A DNA stretch of 44,379 bases from an uncultured Lachnospiraceae bacterium (GCA_910584965.1 CAJUDZ010000027.1:1-44379); one strand, 5' to 3'. Counted from the stretch's first letter, positions 26,093 to 34,535 are shown. Program-made: numbers and translations. Notes: generated by a model from the sequence alone, not told the origin.

Positions 26093-26121
26093 ATTATACG
26101 TTTTTGTGGGAAATATGTCAA
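26093..26121 (-). promoter_or_regulatory. Consensus promoter of the type III antitoxin RNA
   Basis: Minus-strand TTGACA (26121-26116), a 17-base spacer and TATAAT (26098-26093). This is a perfect match to both boxes, the strongest promoter seen in the window, as expected for an abundant antitoxin RNA. Confidence 0.85.
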
Positions 26122-26338
26122 TAAAAATGAATATTCCATTAAAATCATTTTATGCCGGATTCCGCGTAAAATCAAGTTTTATAATCGTGATCATTTCAGC
26201 GCTGAAAGACGGAAAATATGATTTAAGGCCATATGAATGCGCCGCATTTCTGGAAAAGTAAAAATTCATCGCAGCATCCGGCAGAAAACCGGAAGCTGCG
26301 ATTTTATGCAGAATATCGCCCGTACGGGTCAAAACATT

Positions 26339-28423
26339 CTAAATGCTTTCCAGCAGGGCAAAATCCCATCCCGGCAGCGAAAGCGTATCGCCATTCCGGA
26401 TAATCCTGCCTTCCGGTGTCTCTGCGCCCGTCAGCAGGGAACAGTCTTTTCCGTGCCAGATGACAGGCCGCGTTTCATCCGAGTAATTCAAAAGATAAAC
26501 GATCTCTTTCCCCATTTCATTTATGCCGCGTTTGATCACCACGGGAAATTCCGTTTCGGGAAGCGGTATGCCGGCTTCTTTGCAGAGAAAACGCAGCAGA
26601 TCTTTGAGTATGGCGCGGTCGAAATAGCAGCCTGCGTAAGCGGCGGTTCCTTTGCCGAAATGATTGTATGTGACCGCAGCATAAGCGCCCCAGTAGGGAT
26701 GCTGATAGGAAGCCAGGGTCTCGGCGGTATCCGGCCGTAAGAGCTCCATCCAGTAATGAACGGAATGTTCCGCCGCGGTACTGGCGTTATGGGCGCCGTC
26801 ATCCGCTGCGGCATGGACCGCTTTTCCGGCGGATTTGACTGACGAAGCAAAAGCGATCTCCCGCAGGCCTACATTGACCGCATCGGTAAACTGGTCGTAA
26901 GTCATGCCGAACACATCCGTCATGCGGTGGGGCTGGTCGTCGGCATAAATTTTTAACATCGGATCGGAAAAGGCCGTTTTAAAGGTGGAAAACAGACAGC
27001 CGCCCTGTTCCACATAGGCGCGCAAAGCGTCGATAACCGTATCAGATACACTGTAAAGAGCCGGGGTGATGAGTAAATTGTATTGACTAAATAAGTCAGT
27101 GTCACTGCAGCTCAGTACATCGCATTCGATATTCAGTTCATACAGCGCATCGTAAACCCACCGGACGATGTCGTTGTATTTTAGGTGTTCGTGAATGGAG
27201 AACCATTGCAGGCCGGTAAGGGCTTCGTTGGAGAGCAGCAGAGCCGCGGGCGCTTTCTTTTTCAGATTTTTTAAATGGTTTCCGTAACGGGCAAATTCTT
27301 CGCCGATGCGGCATACTTCGCGGTAAGCGGCATTTTCTTTCAGATTATGGCTGAGAATGCCTTTCCAGTAAGATTCGATGGCGTTATGAATCGAATGCCA
27401 GTGCCAGTACATCACGGAGTTGGAACCGGAAGCGAGATGGCTGAAAGCCTGTAAGCGGAGCTGGCCGGGGTAGGAGAGCCATCCGTGATTGCCCTGCGCT
27501 TCGGTTTCCAGAATCAGGTAATTGTCCTTTTTAACGGAACGCGCAATGGCGCCGCCGAAGGAAATTTCCTTACCGGTCAAATCCTGTGCCGAAGGATGGT
27601 AAATATCGAATCCGGCGGCCGTTACGGCTTTTCCGGCATCCCATTGATCGACTTCCGGCTGTAAACCATAGGAAAATCCACGCCAGTCATAGTCGAAGTT
27701 CTGGGTGATAAACTGATCCGGGCGGGCATATTCTTTCACAATTTCGCTCTGCCATGTCAGAAAATCCGTTACGAGTCTGCGCTGGAATTTCTGGTATTCC
27801 GCGCCGAGACTGCCGTTGATCGTACCGCGGATGTCGGGAAAATCGTCCCAGGAATCGATGCGGTTGCTCCAGTAGTCCAGACCGAATTGATGGTTGAGCG
27901 CGTTTAAGTCGTTGTTAAAGAGTTCTTTCAGATATTCCCGGAATTTTTTCTGGGCGTAAGAACTGCAAGTATCATAGGATTTCGTCTCGTTATCCAGCTG
28001 AAAACCGATGACATGTCTGTATGGCCGGACTTCCTCCATGAGCTTCCGTATGATGCGCTCCGCATGTTTTAAGTACATGGGATGGGTGATATCCATGTTC
28101 TGCCTGCGTCCGTAACGTTCCTGTCCGCCGTGGGTCTGCGCCAGAATGTCGGGATATCTGGCCGCGAGCCAGGCCGGAACCGCATAGGTCGGCGTGCCAA
28201 CGATCACCTGAATGCCGTGTTTTTCGGATGCTTTCAGCATACGGTGCAGATGGGTAAAATCGAATACATTGTCCTGGGGCTCCCATGTGCTCCAGGTGGA
28301 TTCCGCGATGCGGATGACGTTGATGTGCGCCTTTTTCATCATTTCCATGTCCGTTTCGATTCTGTCGTACGGCAGATATTCGTCATAATAAGCTGCCCCA
28401 AATAATAGTTTGTCTGTTTTCAT
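26339..28423 (-). CDS. GH42 beta-galactosidase, cytoplasmic
   Basis: Hydrolyses terminal beta-galactosides. The 694-residue protein (from the ATG at 28423, which follows a GGGGG site) has the GH42 barrel: KLLFGAAYYDEYLPYDRI, IRIAESTWSTWEP, GFQLDNET with the acid/base Glu146, and YLILETEAQG with the likely nucleophile Glu306. The middle and C-terminal trimerisation and beta-sandwich domains are present. No signal peptide, so it acts inside the cell on imported oligomers. It is divergent from a LacI regulator. Its promoter carries a 20-bp operator identical to that of the gene at 30068, so both are probably controlled together. Confidence 0.94.
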   Translation of the reverse strand: MKTDKLLFGAAYYDEYLPYDRIETDMEMMKKAHINVIRIAESTWSTWEPQDNVFDFTHLHRMLKASEKHGIQVIVGTPTYAVPAWLAARYPDILAQTHGGQERYGRRQNMDITHPMYLKHAERIIRKLMEEVRPYRHVIGFQLDNETKSYDTCSSYAQKKFREYLKELFNNDLNALNHQFGLDYWSNRIDSWDDFPDIRGTINGSLGAEYQKFQRRLVTDFLTWQSEIVKEYARPDQFITQNFDYDWRGFSYGLQPEVDQWDAGKAVTAAGFDIYHPSAQDLTGKEISFGGAIARSVKKDNYLILETEAQGNHGWLSYPGQLRLQAFSHLASGSNSVMYWHWHSIHNAIESYWKGILSHNLKENAAYREVCRIGEEFARYGNHLKNLKKKAPAALLLSNEALTGLQWFSIHEHLKYNDIVRWVYDALYELNIECDVLSCSDTDLFSQYNLLITPALYSVSDTVIDALRAYVEQGGCLFSTFKTAFSDPMLKIYADDQPHRMTDVFGMTYDQFTDAVNVGLREIAFASSVKSAGKAVHAAADDGAHNASTAAEHSVHYWMELLRPDTAETLASYQHPYWGAYAAVTYNHFGKGTAAYAGCYFDRAILKDLLRFLCKEAGIPLPETEFPVVIKRGINEMGKEIVYLLNYSDETRPVIWHGKDCSLLTGAETPEGRIIRNGDTLSLPGWDFALLESI

Positions 28424-28490
28424 AAAAAACCCCCGTTTAAATTGTGCAGAAACACTATTGCAGTATTGCTTTTCTTTTGGTACGCTATGG

Positions 28491-28510
28491 TTGAACAACC
28501 GTTTGCGCAA
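28491..28510. promoter_or_regulatory. LacI-type operator, copy 1 (GH42 promoter)
   Basis: TTGAACAACCGTTTGCGCAA, an imperfect palindrome about a central CG. It lies 12 bases downstream of the GH42 -10 box. An exact 20-bp copy is at 30019-30038. It is the probable binding site of the LacI regulator encoded next door. Confidence 0.7.
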
Positions 28511-28522
28511 ACTCCTGTATAA

Positions 28523-28551
28523 ATTTTAACATGAAAAGAAAGAACGGTAAA
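28523..28551 (-). promoter_or_regulatory. Predicted GH42 promoter
   Basis: Minus-strand TTTACC (28551-28546), a 17-base spacer and TAAAAT (28528-28523). The operator at 28491-28510 begins 12 bases after the -10, covering the transcription start region. Confidence 0.6.
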
Positions 28552-28716
28552 GCCGGAAAAAGCGAAAAACGTGTATTTTTGCCCGAAAAGCGCGCATTTA
28601 TATAGGGAGGGTATGCGTGGGAATGGTACTTTCAGCGGACAGGGATGTGTATCCTTTTGTTCACTGAGGACAATGATAAATGATAAGCAATTCTCCGAAA
28701 GGCAGGTGGCATTTCC

Positions 28717-29733
28717 ATGACGGAAGATAAAAATCTGACGATTAATGACATTGCGGATGCGCTGGGCGTTTCCAAGACTACCGTATCGCGCGCCATTTCA
28801 GGAAAAGGGCGTATCGGCGAGGAAACGCGGGCAAGGGTGCTGGAATATATCGAGGCTCATAATTACAGGCCCAATGTGATTGCCAAAGGGCTTGCGCAGT
28901 CCAGAACCTATAATATCGGACTGGTTATTCCGGGAGATTATAATATTGTGGAGCTTCCCTTTTTTCAGAACTGTATGCTCGGCATCAGCAAAATTGCGTC
29001 GTCTCTTGATTACGACGTGCTGGTATCCATCGTGACGGCGGAAGATATTTCACAGTTGCAGCGGGTCGCTGTCAATCACAAGGTGGACGGCTTTATTCTG
29101 ACCCGGACGCTGGTAGAAGATGCGCCCGCGGAATATCTGAAAAAAACGGGGATTCCGTTTGTGACGATCGGCTGTACGGAAGACGATTCGGTGGTGTGGA
29201 TTGACAGCGACCATCGGAAAGCCTGCCGGGAGCTGACGGGACTCCTTCTGGCCCGGGAGGGCGGTAAGATCGCCCTGATCGGGGGAAGCCGGGCGCATAT
29301 GGTAAACCGGTACAGGGTACAGGGGTTTCTTGACGCCTGCCGGGAGTATGCGGACAGAGAATCCGCCATGCCTGAAAAATATGTTTTTTCGGATGTGGAA
29401 GGCATGGAAGCGGTGGAGGGAATCGTGGAAAAACTGCTGCGGGATGGCGTGCGCTGTATCGTTTCCACGGACGATTACCTGTGCGGCTGTGTTTTGAACA
29501 GCTTACAGCAGAGAAAAATCAAAGTGCCCGGACAGGTCAGAGTCGCCTCTTTTTATGACAGCTCCTTTCTGGAAAATTATATGCCGTCCGTGACATCCAT
29601 TCAGTTCGATATCGAAGAGCTCGGCAAGACGACATGCCGGACGCTTTTAAAAATGATAGACGGCGGGACGGTTCCCGGAAAGAGCCTGCTGGGCTACCGG
29701 ATATCCATGCGGGATTCGACGGGCGGCGCATGA
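28717..29733 (+). CDS. LacI-family regulator of the galactoside genes
   Basis: A 338-residue LacI/GalR repressor. The HTH is LTINDIADALGVSKTTVSRAISGKGRIGEETRARV and the hinge is YRPNVIAKGLAQSRTYNIGLV. The periplasmic-binding-fold domain includes KVDGFILTRTLVEDAP, GGKIALIGGSRAHMVNRYRVQGF and STDDYLCGCVLNSLQQ. The ligand is not visible in the sequence; galactose or a galacto-oligosaccharide would fit the neighbours. AGGTGG lies before the ATG. It lies divergent from GH42 and upstream of the GH53 group, and two copies of one operator lie in exactly those two promoters. Confidence 0.92.
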   Translation: MTEDKNLTINDIADALGVSKTTVSRAISGKGRIGEETRARVLEYIEAHNYRPNVIAKGLAQSRTYNIGLVIPGDYNIVELPFFQNCMLGISKIASSLDYDVLVSIVTAEDISQLQRVAVNHKVDGFILTRTLVEDAPAEYLKKTGIPFVTIGCTEDDSVVWIDSDHRKACRELTGLLLAREGGKIALIGGSRAHMVNRYRVQGFLDACREYADRESAMPEKYVFSDVEGMEAVEGIVEKLLRDGVRCIVSTDDYLCGCVLNSLQQRKIKVPGQVRVASFYDSSFLENYMPSVTSIQFDIEELGKTTCRTLLKMIDGGTVPGKSLLGYRISMRDSTGGA

Positions 29734-29737
29734 GATC

Positions 29738-29940
29738 TTTTGCGGAAAATTGGAAAGACACGCCCCCGGGGTGCAGACCGTTCCTTTGGAGGTCCTGGAA
29801 AAACGCCGGTACTTGGTGAGTAAGCCGCATAGCGGATTAAGAACTTAGTACCGCTGCTGTTTTTCGCGGAGCGGAAGCGTGCCTCCAAAGGAACGGTCTG
29901 TACCCCGGGGCATGTCTTTCCAATTCCCTTTTGTGCAAAA
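29738..29940. repeat. Long imperfect palindrome (about 200 bp) after lacI
   Basis: Left arm 29748-29792 and right arm 29882-29925 match along about 44 bases (AATTGGAAAGACA ... CCGTTCCTTTGGAGG versus CCTCCAAAGGAACGG ... TGTCTTTCCAATT) with a few mismatches, and the centre contains further inner pairs (GGTACT/AGTACC, AAAAAC/GTTTTT, CCGCATAGCGG). It starts 5 bases after the lacI stop. No ORF of note lies inside. It may act as a terminator or be a MITE-like element. Confidence 0.85.
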
Positions 29941-29979
29941 TTGATAAACTTCCGAGCCGGAAATAGTCAAATATATACA

Positions 29980-30008
29980 TTGACAACAGATAAGCGCTTT
30001 GTTATTCT
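29980..30008 (+). promoter_or_regulatory. Predicted promoter of the 619-aa gene and GH53
   Basis: TTGACA (29980-29985), a 17-base spacer and TATTCT (30003-30008). The operator copy at 30019-30038 lies 10 bases downstream. The spacer contains ATAAGCGCTT, a cre-like palindrome core, so catabolite control is possible. Confidence 0.65.
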
Positions 30009-30018
30009 AGTCCTAGAA

Positions 30019-30038
30019 TTGAACAACCGTTTGCGCAA
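30019..30038. promoter_or_regulatory. LacI-type operator, copy 2
   Basis: TTGAACAACCGTTTGCGCAA, identical over 20 bases to the site at 28491-28510. It lies just after the -10 of the promoter for the 619-aa gene. Confidence 0.7.
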
Positions 30039-30067
30039 TAGAAAAAATAAGAAAAATGGAGGGTATT

Positions 30068-31927
30068 ATGGACAATAAGTTTATTGTGAACATCATCCAT
30101 CGTCCGGAGATGGTTCCCGAATATGCGGAAAAAGTGACCGGGCATGGAAAAGAGGAAGATATCGGCAGAAAGGCTCTGCTGACGGAATCCCTCGACATTT
30201 TTAAGACACAGCAGTCGATCGCACATAAGAACGGCCTGAAAACGACCATTCAGATGACCTATGCGTCGTTATTCAACGATGAGGCGGTGGAACTTGCGAA
30301 GGCGGACCATGAAAAATATGGGGATGAAATCGCGCTGTCTCTGCTGGGACTTCCCTGTACGGAGTTTCGTGAGAAATACAAGACGAAGGATTTCTGTATC
30401 TGGATGTTCTCGATGGAAGATAAAAAGTCTATCGTCGACGATGTATTCGGCAAATTCCATGACCGTTTCGGTTTTTATCCGGAATCCACGGGCTCCTATT
30501 ACATGGACGCCGATCTGGTGAATTATATCAAGGAAAAATATCCGATGGTCAAGTGTGCGGTAGCGACCTGCTGGGAAGAAGGCCCGAAGGCATATCATAC
30601 CTGTAACAACTCCTGGTATACCTTTATGGACGGCGGCCCCTGGGCGCCCTGGATTCCGAGTAAACAAAACGTACACGCGCCGGCGGCGAATGAGGCGGAA
30701 GACAGCGGTATCGTAGCGATTCCGCATCTGTCGAGAGACCTGATCGCCTGCTATGACGGCAACGGCTCCAATTTCGGAACCCATCCCCAGAACGTACTGC
30801 GGAGCATGAGCTACGACTCCAAAACATGGGAATTTCCGTATTTGTACAACCTGATCGACCAGTACCGTGATCTGGCAAAATATAACAATGGTTATGCTTA
30901 TAATATGATGTTCGTCGGCCCCGGCTGGATGAATAAGATGGGTCGCTGGGAAGCGCCTTATGAGCTGCTCTTAAAGTCCTACGAGGACGGCATGGCTTAT
31001 TACGGCCAGCTGAAAAAAGAAGGGAAGCTCGACGATATGACGATGGCCGAGTTTGCTGATTACTATCGACAGAAAAGGACGTTTACGGAGCCGGAATGCG
31101 CGCTCTGGAGGGATATCCTGTACGGCTCGGACAAACAGTTATTCTGGTACTGCGATCCGTTTATGCGGGTGTGCGTGAACATGGACCAGGGCGGCGCGAT
31201 CGTCGATTTAAGACCCTATGCGGCGAAACTGGAATGGCCGGTGGGCATCGGTACGAAGCATATCACAGATGCTTCCTATCCGTTCTTAATCCAGGAAAAA
31301 TACCGGGCCGGATATTTTACACACTACGCGGGCGAAGGAACCGTCAGAAGCGCGAAGCTGACCTATAAAGGCGAGGAAGTTGATCTGTGCCTGTGCCGGA
31401 CGAAAGCTCATTTTTCCGAAGAGAACAATTGTCCGCAGGAAGGAAAAACGAGAATCCTGACGCTTGACCCGGTGGATATCGAATTTTATGATCTGACCGT
31501 CAAACTGCAGACAAAGATTTATTTCGAAGAAGGAAGCTCCAATGTGAAGATCGAACGGAATATTCTGGAGATGAGCGATCCGGAGGCGGAAGTGGAAATC
31601 AACGAATACATGGTTGCATGTTATGGTACGACCGAGTATTCCGAAGATATGAGCAATATTACGCTGACCTGTACGGACGGTGCGCAGAGCAGAGAAATCA
31701 AATACGCCTACAAATGCCGCGAAGAGCAGATGGAAGGCGCGAAGGAAGTGGCGGCGGTCATTCCCGAAATCGAAACGAGAGTATCGTTAAGCTGTGAGAA
31801 AAAAGACGCGGTCGGTTATATGAAAGAAGGCTATGCTTTTTCCCCGATGTTTACGCTGGGATATACGGCCAAACTGAAAGATAAGGAGGTATTTGCGACA
31901 TGGCTCAATCTGGCAAAGGCAAATTAA
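30068..31927 (+). CDS. Uncharacterised 619-aa barrel protein of the galactoside regulon
   Basis: No named family was recognised. The N-terminal half reads like a NodB/GH57-type distorted (beta/alpha) barrel: FIVNIIHRPEM, TTIQMTYASLF, DEIALSLLGL, then WMFSMEDKKSIVDDVFGKFHDRFGFYPE and a strand with SYYMDADLVNYIKEKYP. The usual metal-binding histidine of deacetylases is not in place after DEIALS, so activity is uncertain. From about residue 380 it becomes beta-rich, like a sandwich domain. No signal peptide, so cytoplasmic. GGAGGG precedes the ATG at 30068. It shares a promoter and operator with GH42 control and precedes a zinc-ribbon gene and GH53. Confidence 0.75.
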   Translation: MDNKFIVNIIHRPEMVPEYAEKVTGHGKEEDIGRKALLTESLDIFKTQQSIAHKNGLKTTIQMTYASLFNDEAVELAKADHEKYGDEIALSLLGLPCTEFREKYKTKDFCIWMFSMEDKKSIVDDVFGKFHDRFGFYPESTGSYYMDADLVNYIKEKYPMVKCAVATCWEEGPKAYHTCNNSWYTFMDGGPWAPWIPSKQNVHAPAANEAEDSGIVAIPHLSRDLIACYDGNGSNFGTHPQNVLRSMSYDSKTWEFPYLYNLIDQYRDLAKYNNGYAYNMMFVGPGWMNKMGRWEAPYELLLKSYEDGMAYYGQLKKEGKLDDMTMAEFADYYRQKRTFTEPECALWRDILYGSDKQLFWYCDPFMRVCVNMDQGGAIVDLRPYAAKLEWPVGIGTKHITDASYPFLIQEKYRAGYFTHYAGEGTVRSAKLTYKGEEVDLCLCRTKAHFSEENNCPQEGKTRILTLDPVDIEFYDLTVKLQTKIYFEEGSSNVKIERNILEMSDPEAEVEINEYMVACYGTTEYSEDMSNITLTCTDGAQSREIKYAYKCREEQMEGAKEVAAVIPEIETRVSLSCEKKDAVGYMKEGYAFSPMFTLGYTAKLKDKEVFATWLNLAKAN

Positions 31928-32118
31928 ATTACAGATGTCCCTCCTGCTTTATGAGAGATCTGGATATCGACATGTTTTACGATAAGGATAAAAAAGAGTA
32001 TCATTGTATCCGCTGTCAGTATGTGGGAACGGAAGAAGACGTTCTGGAGAAAAACGAACTGGTCCGGTTCCGGTACAGGGACGCGATGAAGCGGTTTACG
32101 AAGTTTGATTTCGACTAA
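31900..32118 (+). CDS. Small zinc-ribbon protein (72 aa)
   Basis: A 72-residue protein with one zinc ribbon, CPSC (residues 13-16) and CIRC (about 36-39), followed by an acidic then basic tail. Its start overlaps the end of the previous gene by 28 bases, and AAGGAGG lies just before the ATG, so it is coupled to that gene. The function is unknown; it may be a partner of the preceding protein or a small regulatory protein. A perfect 15-bp hairpin begins immediately after its stop codon. Confidence 0.72.
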   Translation: MAQSGKGKLNYRCPSCFMRDLDIDMFYDKDKKEYHCIRCQYVGTEEDVLEKNELVRFRYRDAMKRFTKFDFD

Positions 32119-32182
32119 GGTAAACAGATTTGCAGGCAAATCTGTTTACCTGAAAGAATGACCGGAGGCCATTCTTCCGGGA
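32119..32182 (+). other. Paired gene-end hairpins, copy a
   Basis: GGTAAACAGATTTGC (32119-32133) pairs perfectly with GCAAATCTGTTTACC (32136-32150), starting at the first base after the stop. Directly after is TGAAAGAATG...CATTCTTCCGG, a second hairpin. The same arrangement occurs at 38495-38635 and 42520-42603. Confidence 0.75.
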
Positions 32183-32229
32183 TGTTGTCGGGATGAAGGA
32201 AATGAAACGCAGAAGGGAATAAATAACGC

Positions 32230-33336
32230 ATGAAATTTTTAAAGGGTATGGATATTTCGACGCTGAAGGAAGTGGAAAGTCTGGGAGGGCGGTTTTTTGA
32301 TCACGGGCAGGAAAAGGATGTGCTTGATATTCTGAAAAGTTATGATGTCAACGCGGTCAGGCTCCGTCTCTGGAACAATCCCTATACGGAGGACGGCGAG
32401 CCGTACGGCGCCGGGACGAACGATCTGCCGACGACGATCGAACTGGCGAAGCGGGCATTGTCCAAAGGCATGGAAGTGCTGCTGGATTTCCATTACAGCG
32501 ATTTCTGGGCGGATCCCGGCAAACAGAGCGTGCCGAGAGCGTGGCAGGGAATGAACCTGGAAGAACTGGAAGAGGCGGTTTACCGGTTTACGAAAGAAAC
32601 GCTGGAAGCCATGCGGGCCGCGGATGCGTTTCCGACGTTAATCCAGATTGGAAACGAAGTGACGAACGGCATTCTCTGGCCTTACGGCAAAGTGCCGGAA
32701 TATGAGAATCTGGCCCGGCTTTTAAATGCCGGCATCCGGGGAGCGCGGGCGGTTGACCCGGAGATTCCGCTGATGATTCATCTGGATAACGGCGGAAACA
32801 ATGCGCTGTACCGGGAGTGGTTCGATCATTTTATGGAAAAAGGCGAGGACTTCCAGATCATCGGCCTGTCCTATTATCCGTTCTGGCACGGGACGCTTGA
32901 CGATCTTGCGGCGAATATGAACGATCTTGCGGTAAGATACGGCAAGGAACTGATGATTGCGGAAGTATCGATGGGCTTTACGATGGAAGATTATGCGGCC
33001 TATGAAAAGCTGGCGCCGGAAGAGCGTAAAGGAATGGCGACGAAGCCGGAGCTTGCCGCAAAAGTGCCTTATCCGATGACGAAGGAAGGCCAGAAAGCGT
33101 TTTTGCTTGGTCTGTTCGAAAAGATGAAACAGGTGCCGGACGGAAAAGTAACAGGCTTTTTCTACTGGGAGGCGGCATGGATTCCGGTAGCCGGCTCCGG
33201 ATGGGCATCGGAGCCGGCCATCGCCTATATGGGAGAAAAAGGGCCGGGCGGCAATGAATGGGCCAATCAGGCGTTGTTCGATTATGACGGAAACGCGCTG
33301 CCCGCTCTGGAAGCGGTCAGAGATGTTACATTCTGA
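32230..33336 (+). CDS. Cytoplasmic GH53 endo-beta-1,4-galactanase
   Basis: A 368-residue GH53 barrel without signal peptide: MKFLKGMDISTLKEVESLGG, VNAVRLRLWNNPY, LDFHYSDFWADPGKQ, QIGNEVTNG with acid/base Glu143, LSYYPFWHGTLDDLA and MIAEVSMG with nucleophile Glu245, then FFYWEAAWIPVAGSGW. It would cut galacto-oligosaccharides already imported. This differs from the secreted lipoprotein GH53 at 20495, with which it shares most motifs. It follows the 619-aa and zinc-ribbon genes on the same strand, in the operator-controlled unit. GAAGGGA is the ribosome site. It converges on the second LacI gene. Confidence 0.92.
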   Translation: MKFLKGMDISTLKEVESLGGRFFDHGQEKDVLDILKSYDVNAVRLRLWNNPYTEDGEPYGAGTNDLPTTIELAKRALSKGMEVLLDFHYSDFWADPGKQSVPRAWQGMNLEELEEAVYRFTKETLEAMRAADAFPTLIQIGNEVTNGILWPYGKVPEYENLARLLNAGIRGARAVDPEIPLMIHLDNGGNNALYREWFDHFMEKGEDFQIIGLSYYPFWHGTLDDLAANMNDLAVRYGKELMIAEVSMGFTMEDYAAYEKLAPEERKGMATKPELAAKVPYPMTKEGQKAFLLGLFEKMKQVPDGKVTGFFYWEAAWIPVAGSGWASEPAIAYMGEKGPGGNEWANQALFDYDGNALPALEAVRDVTF

Positions 33337-33359
33337 CACAGAAACGGAAGCATCCGGAG

Positions 33360-34358
33360 CTAATGTGTTCTGACCGGAGCGGTTGAGTTTCGTATGATGA
33401 GCTGAGGCCGCAGCAGATTTTTGCTGACGGAAACACGATTGATGACGGAATGCAGAGTGAAAAAGCCGCATTTGCCGAGCTCGATCCGGTCCTGACGGAT
33501 GGTGGTCAGGGGCGGATTCAGCTTGGCCGAAACAGGGATATCGTCGAAACCGATGATGCTGACGTCTTCGGGCACTCTGTAACCGTTTGCACGGCATTCG
33601 TCCAGCGCGCCGGAGGCGAGCAGATCGTTGCCGCATACGATGGCGGTAGCGCCGAGAGAAAGCAGATTGGCGACATGGTCTTTGGCCGCCGCCGCGACGT
33701 AGTACCCGTAAGGCATCCATTTTTCGTTGATTTCCAGATTGTGAGCGTTCATGCTGTCGATATAGGCCTGCCGCCGCTGTTCCGTAATCATGGAATGGGC
33801 GGAGCCGTTCAGCAGCGCAATTTTCCTGTGGCCAAGCGCCATAAGATGTTCAATGGCATCGTCGATGCCTTCAAAACTGTCGGTGCCGATATAGCTGACA
33901 TTCGGGTTTTTGCGGATATAATTGTCAAAAAGCGTGGTGGGAATGGAAGTATGATTGAGCTGTGTAAGCCAGGCATCCTGTAAGGCAAATCCGACCAAAA
34001 AAGCTCCGACATATCCGTTTTTTAACATAAAGGTGTCGTATTTTTCCATTGTCTGAAAAGCAGGGGTGACGGGCATGACGGTAACGCTGTAACGGGCCGG
34101 ATAAGCCGCCTGTTTAAAACCGAGAATGATGTCATAACCGAACTGCTCGGAAGTTTCGTATTCCATATTTTCGATAAAAATGCACAGCTTTTTGGTTTCT
34201 CTGGTGCGCATCTGCTTGGGCGTGTAGCCCATCTCAACTGCGGTATCCAGTACGGTCTGCCGAAGCTGTTCACTGATGTCGCTGGCGCCGTTTAATCCTT
34301 TGGAAACAGTGCTGACGGAAACGCCCAGTCGGTTTGCAATATCTTTGATCGTAGCCAT
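33360..34358 (-). CDS. LacI-family regulator of the ABC importer module
   Basis: A 332-residue LacI/GalR repressor: HTH MATIKDIANRLGVSVSTVSKGLNGASDISEQLRQ, hinge MGYTPKQMRTRETKKLCIF, then the sugar-binding fold with GYVGAFLVGF, VSYIGTDSFEGIDDAIEHLMALGHRKIAL and VPEDVSIIGFDDIPVSAKLNPPLTTIRQ. GGGGA precedes the start. Divergent from the sugar-binding-protein gene, 339 bases away, it most likely controls that importer. A 9-bp inverted repeat at 34582-34615 in the shared region is a candidate site. It converges with GH53 with no clear terminator between them. Confidence 0.93.
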   Translation of the reverse strand: MATIKDIANRLGVSVSTVSKGLNGASDISEQLRQTVLDTAVEMGYTPKQMRTRETKKLCIFIENMEYETSEQFGYDIILGFKQAAYPARYSVTVMPVTPAFQTMEKYDTFMLKNGYVGAFLVGFALQDAWLTQLNHTSIPTTLFDNYIRKNPNVSYIGTDSFEGIDDAIEHLMALGHRKIALLNGSAHSMITEQRRQAYIDSMNAHNLEINEKWMPYGYYVAAAAKDHVANLLSLGATAIVCGNDLLASGALDECRANGYRVPEDVSIIGFDDIPVSAKLNPPLTTIRQDRIELGKCGFFTLHSVINRVSVSKNLLRPQLIIRNSTAPVRTH

Positions 34359-34535
34359 AGATTTTTCCCCACTACCATATCAGATTTCTCCGGACAGTTT
34401 TGTCGGAGTCTTATCATTATATAAAAAATGAACCTGATTTTCAAGAAAGAAGAGAAATGATCGGCGAAAGTAACAAAAACAATCTTTAAAATCCGTCAAA
34501 AAATGCAAAAAAACAGGTCGGCGGTGAATGGATAG

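Noticed and set aside
30624..30878. Minus-strand 84-residue frame in the 619-aa gene
   Set aside because: Composition is that of a shadow of the plus-strand gene; no start signals.
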